The notes below the pieces were generated by a model. It had not been told where the DNA came from. It saw only the letters and a list, made by a program, of their open reading frames with translations, and made no database searches. This document shows, piece after piece, positions 63,522 to 64,000 of a stretch of 64,000 bases of DNA (the stretch's first letter is position 1; each line of letters starts with the position of its first letter). The DNA comes from Rhynchopus euleeides. Its lineage: Eukaryota; Euglenozoa; Diplonemea; Diplonemida; Diplonemidae. The stretch covers positions 2,170,001 through 2,234,000 of the forward strand of contig OY723282.1 in NCBI GenBank assembly GCA_963210315.1. Direction: 5' to 3'. A program made the position numbers and the translations under genes.

Positions 63522-64000
63522 GCCCAGTACGGGCGAGATCGGCCCATAGCCGGCCCAGCACTGCCGAGATCGGCCCATAGCCGGCCCAGTACGGGCGAGA
63601 TCGGCCCATAGCCGTCCCAGCACTGCCGAGATCGGCCCATAGCCGGCCCAGTACGGGCGAGATCGGCCCATAGCCGGCCCAGCACTGCCGAGATCGGCCC
63701 ATAGCCGGCCCAGTACGGGCGAGATCGGCCCATGTCCGGCCCAGTACGGCCGAGATCGGCCCGTAGCCGGCCCAGCACTGCCGAGATCGGCCCATAGCCG
63801 GCCCAGTACGGCCGAGATCGGCCCATAGCCGGCCCAGCACTGCCGAGATCGGCCCATAGCCGGCCCAGTACGGGCGAGATCGGCCCATAGCCGTCCCAGC
63901 ACTGCCGAGATCGGCCCATAGCCGGCCCAGTACGGGCGAGATCGGCCCATAGCCGGCCCAGCACTGCCGAGATCGGCCCATGTCCGGCCCAGTACGGGCG
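63522..64000. repeat. Minisatellite, 31-bp unit, continuing past the window end
   Basis: The unit is GATCGGCCCATAGCCGGCCC then AGTACGGGCGA or AGCACTGCCGA. These two types alternate, so the true period is often 62 bp. About 15 units are visible. The three long minus-strand frames over it arise from repetition only. Confidence 0.95.

Overview
The window looks like nuclear DNA of a GC-rich unicellular eukaryote whose lineage I cannot name. Evidence: spliceosomal introns that interrupt recognisable eukaryotic genes in matching phase, secreted and type I membrane proteins, a split 40S ribosomal protein S29 gene, long gene-poor intervals, and very dense repeats. Every gene I can support is on the + strand; the long minus-strand reading frames are antisense shadows of genes or of tandem arrays. 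Seven introns with phase-consistent models (in the serine-hydrolase-like, RPS29 and TBCC genes) all have a donor GTATGN and an acceptor AG.

Layout. 1-108: 3' end of a class I alpha-mannosidase (GH47) gene. 109-6950: no gene, but nested inverted-repeat transposon-like elements, one holding a large fold-back array of 41-bp units. 7044-16260: two intact genes and one deleted copy of a family of membrane proteins (signal peptide, CUB-like modules, EGF-like module, one transmembrane helix). 17310-23022: a roughly 41-repeat ankyrin gene split by a 1,310-bp TA-flanked element, a second copy of which sits at 29979-31287. 23590-24692: a duplicated proline-rich reading frame. 24924-28082: a third and larger CUB/EGF family member. 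32302-42427: a three-exon beta-lactamase-fold (serine hydrolase-like) membrane protein gene whose first intron is 8.34 kb long; nearly all of that intron is one inverted-repeat element carrying about 149 copies of a 41-bp minisatellite. 45094-45525: RPS29. 46232-47536: a cysteine-rich membrane protein. 49477-52551: a five-exon TBCC-domain (TBCCD1-like) gene. 52552-64000: gene-poor, with more inverted-repeat elements, a nested insertion and a 31-bp minisatellite running off the window end.

How it fits together. The secretory and cell-surface theme is strong: an ER/Golgi mannosidase, three or four CUB/EGF receptors-like proteins, a cysteine-rich ectodomain protein and a membrane-anchored serine-hydrolase fold. 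There is no operon logic; the genes are separate transcription units. The dominating force in the window is mobile-element activity: at least six unrelated inverted-repeat families all appear to have inserted at TA with TA duplication, and none contains a transposase that I can recognise. Two of the insertions fall inside genes, one in an ankyrin coding sequence and one in an intron.
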